Below, piece after piece: positions 63,101-64,000 of a stretch of DNA of 64,000 nt. This DNA comes from Monarcha castaneiventris obscurior (Eukaryota > Chordata > Aves > Passeriformes > Monarchidae), in contig JAMPIT010000890.1 in NCBI GenBank assembly GCA_026261815.1, positions 12,988,001 to 13,052,000 on the forward strand, written 5' to 3'. Every line of letters begins with the position of its first letter. Positions within the stretch are counted from its first letter, which is position 1. The translations under genes were made by a program, and so were the position numbers. Below the pieces are notes generated by a model. That model made no database searches, was not told the origin of the DNA, and saw only the letters and a list, made by a program, of their open reading frames with translations.

Positions 63101-64000
63101 TGTTTTGGCTACAGATGGTGGCTGGCTAACGATGAACATCCTGTTCCCTTATGCTGCAGGAAGTCCACACAAGAGAGGTAAGAGCACAGATGCAAGGGCA
63201 GCCTGCTGGGCTCCCCACCCTTCAGAATCTGCAAGTGGCAGCACTGTGCTGAGCTTCCAGAGACTGGGAATGACACAAGAGGTTGCCATGTAACTCCTGA
63301 TGCTTTGTGGGTAATTGCAACCTGACTGGCTGTTTTTTAACCATTTGCTGCAGTTTTCTGAGGTTGGCCATTTTAACCCATGGTCTGAAATTTTTATGGC
63401 TTTTTTTGGGGAAGTATAGGTCCCTTGTGACCATATCTCTGCTCAAATGTGATTATTCTACTGGACAAGTATGAGTAAAAATATAGCAGATCTTCAAAGC
63501 AATACAATTGTTCAACCTGGAGAAGAAATCCCTGAAGATTTCAACTCCAAGTACTACTGCGCCTTGTCTGGGTGGATGGAATGAAGAAATAAGGAGGCTC
63601 TGAAATGCTAAGCTCAGCTGCAGCAAACTCACCAGCTTTTGCCTGAGAAGATACTGCTTCTTGAGCTATACAGTGAGCATGAGCTATTTAGTCTCCCTTG
63701 AGACAGGAAAGTTGTGAACTTTCCAGATAAATCCTTAGTTTAATCCAGTTTGGAGTAATTGCAAGGGCCCTGAGCAGTACTTGAAGAGTTGCCTGGGCTG
63801 GATATCCTGAACTACTCTTCACTCTTTCTAGTCTGGGCAGCTTGGAAACACGTGTGTTCAGTTTCAGGGATACTGATCCTCAGAAGTGATAGAGCCTTAA
63901 TGCATAGGTCATGTCAGAAAAGGTGTACAATGATTACGTTCATCCTAGCACATAAACTAGTTGCCAGTTAGTATTATTTAATGTATAGGAAAAGATACTA
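57186..64000. other. Intergenic DNA, no recognised gene
   Basis: AT-rich unique sequence with homopolymer runs near 58400, 58450 and 59340, and a short spaced direct repeat at 57.56 kb. No gene, RNA gene or recognisable transposon. Confidence 0.65.
57557..57627 (+). repeat. Short spaced direct repeat
   Basis: A 20-bp sequence beginning TTCCCTTCCT and ending AGTAAAAT occurs at 57557-57576 and 57608-57627 with one mismatch. Confidence 0.75.

Overview
The window is vertebrate, almost certainly avian, nuclear DNA. The evidence is CR1 LINE 3' fragments with the bird-type tail, a solo endogenous-retrovirus LTR, short introns in a gene of the vertebrate Wnt pathway, and no long open frames outside GC-rich DNA. 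The species cannot be named from the sequence; a songbird is plausible.

The one securely identified gene is LEF1, the HMG-box transcription factor that works with beta-catenin. It lies on the minus strand and only its 5' part is inside the window. Exon 1 (coding part 31394-31603) encodes the N-terminal beta-catenin-binding domain. Exon 2 (30457-30520) and exon 3 (28859-28992) follow, all with GT/AG borders and matching phases, giving 408 coding nt (136 codons). Exon 4 and everything after it, including the HMG box, lie beyond position 1, so 1-28858 is the first part of a large intron 3. That intron holds a CR1 fragment, an LTR, an (AC)24 microsatellite, a small CpG-rich pocket and several stretches that look like regulatory DNA.

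A broad CpG island (about 31.1-36.0 kb) covers exon 1, the LEF1 leader and promoter, and a second GC-rich block near 35 kb. That block has a promoter-like arrangement facing away from LEF1: a CCTATATAGG box that is both an SRF CArG box and a TATA box, GC boxes, TCF/LEF motifs, a good Kozak ATG and a strong splice donor. It is the best candidate for an undescribed divergent transcript, comparable in position to the human antisense RNA LEF1-AS1. Inside LEF1, an octamer plus TATA element 80-110 bp upstream of exon 3 is a candidate for the internal promoter (P2) that makes beta-catenin-independent LEF1.

From 36 kb to 64 kb I recognise no conserved protein gene. The region is AT-rich flank with three CR1 remnants (one very old), low-complexity tracts, and one single-exon ORF of 176 codons (44950-45480, minus strand) that is unassigned but worth testing. 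No tRNA, rRNA, CRISPR array or prokaryotic element was seen.
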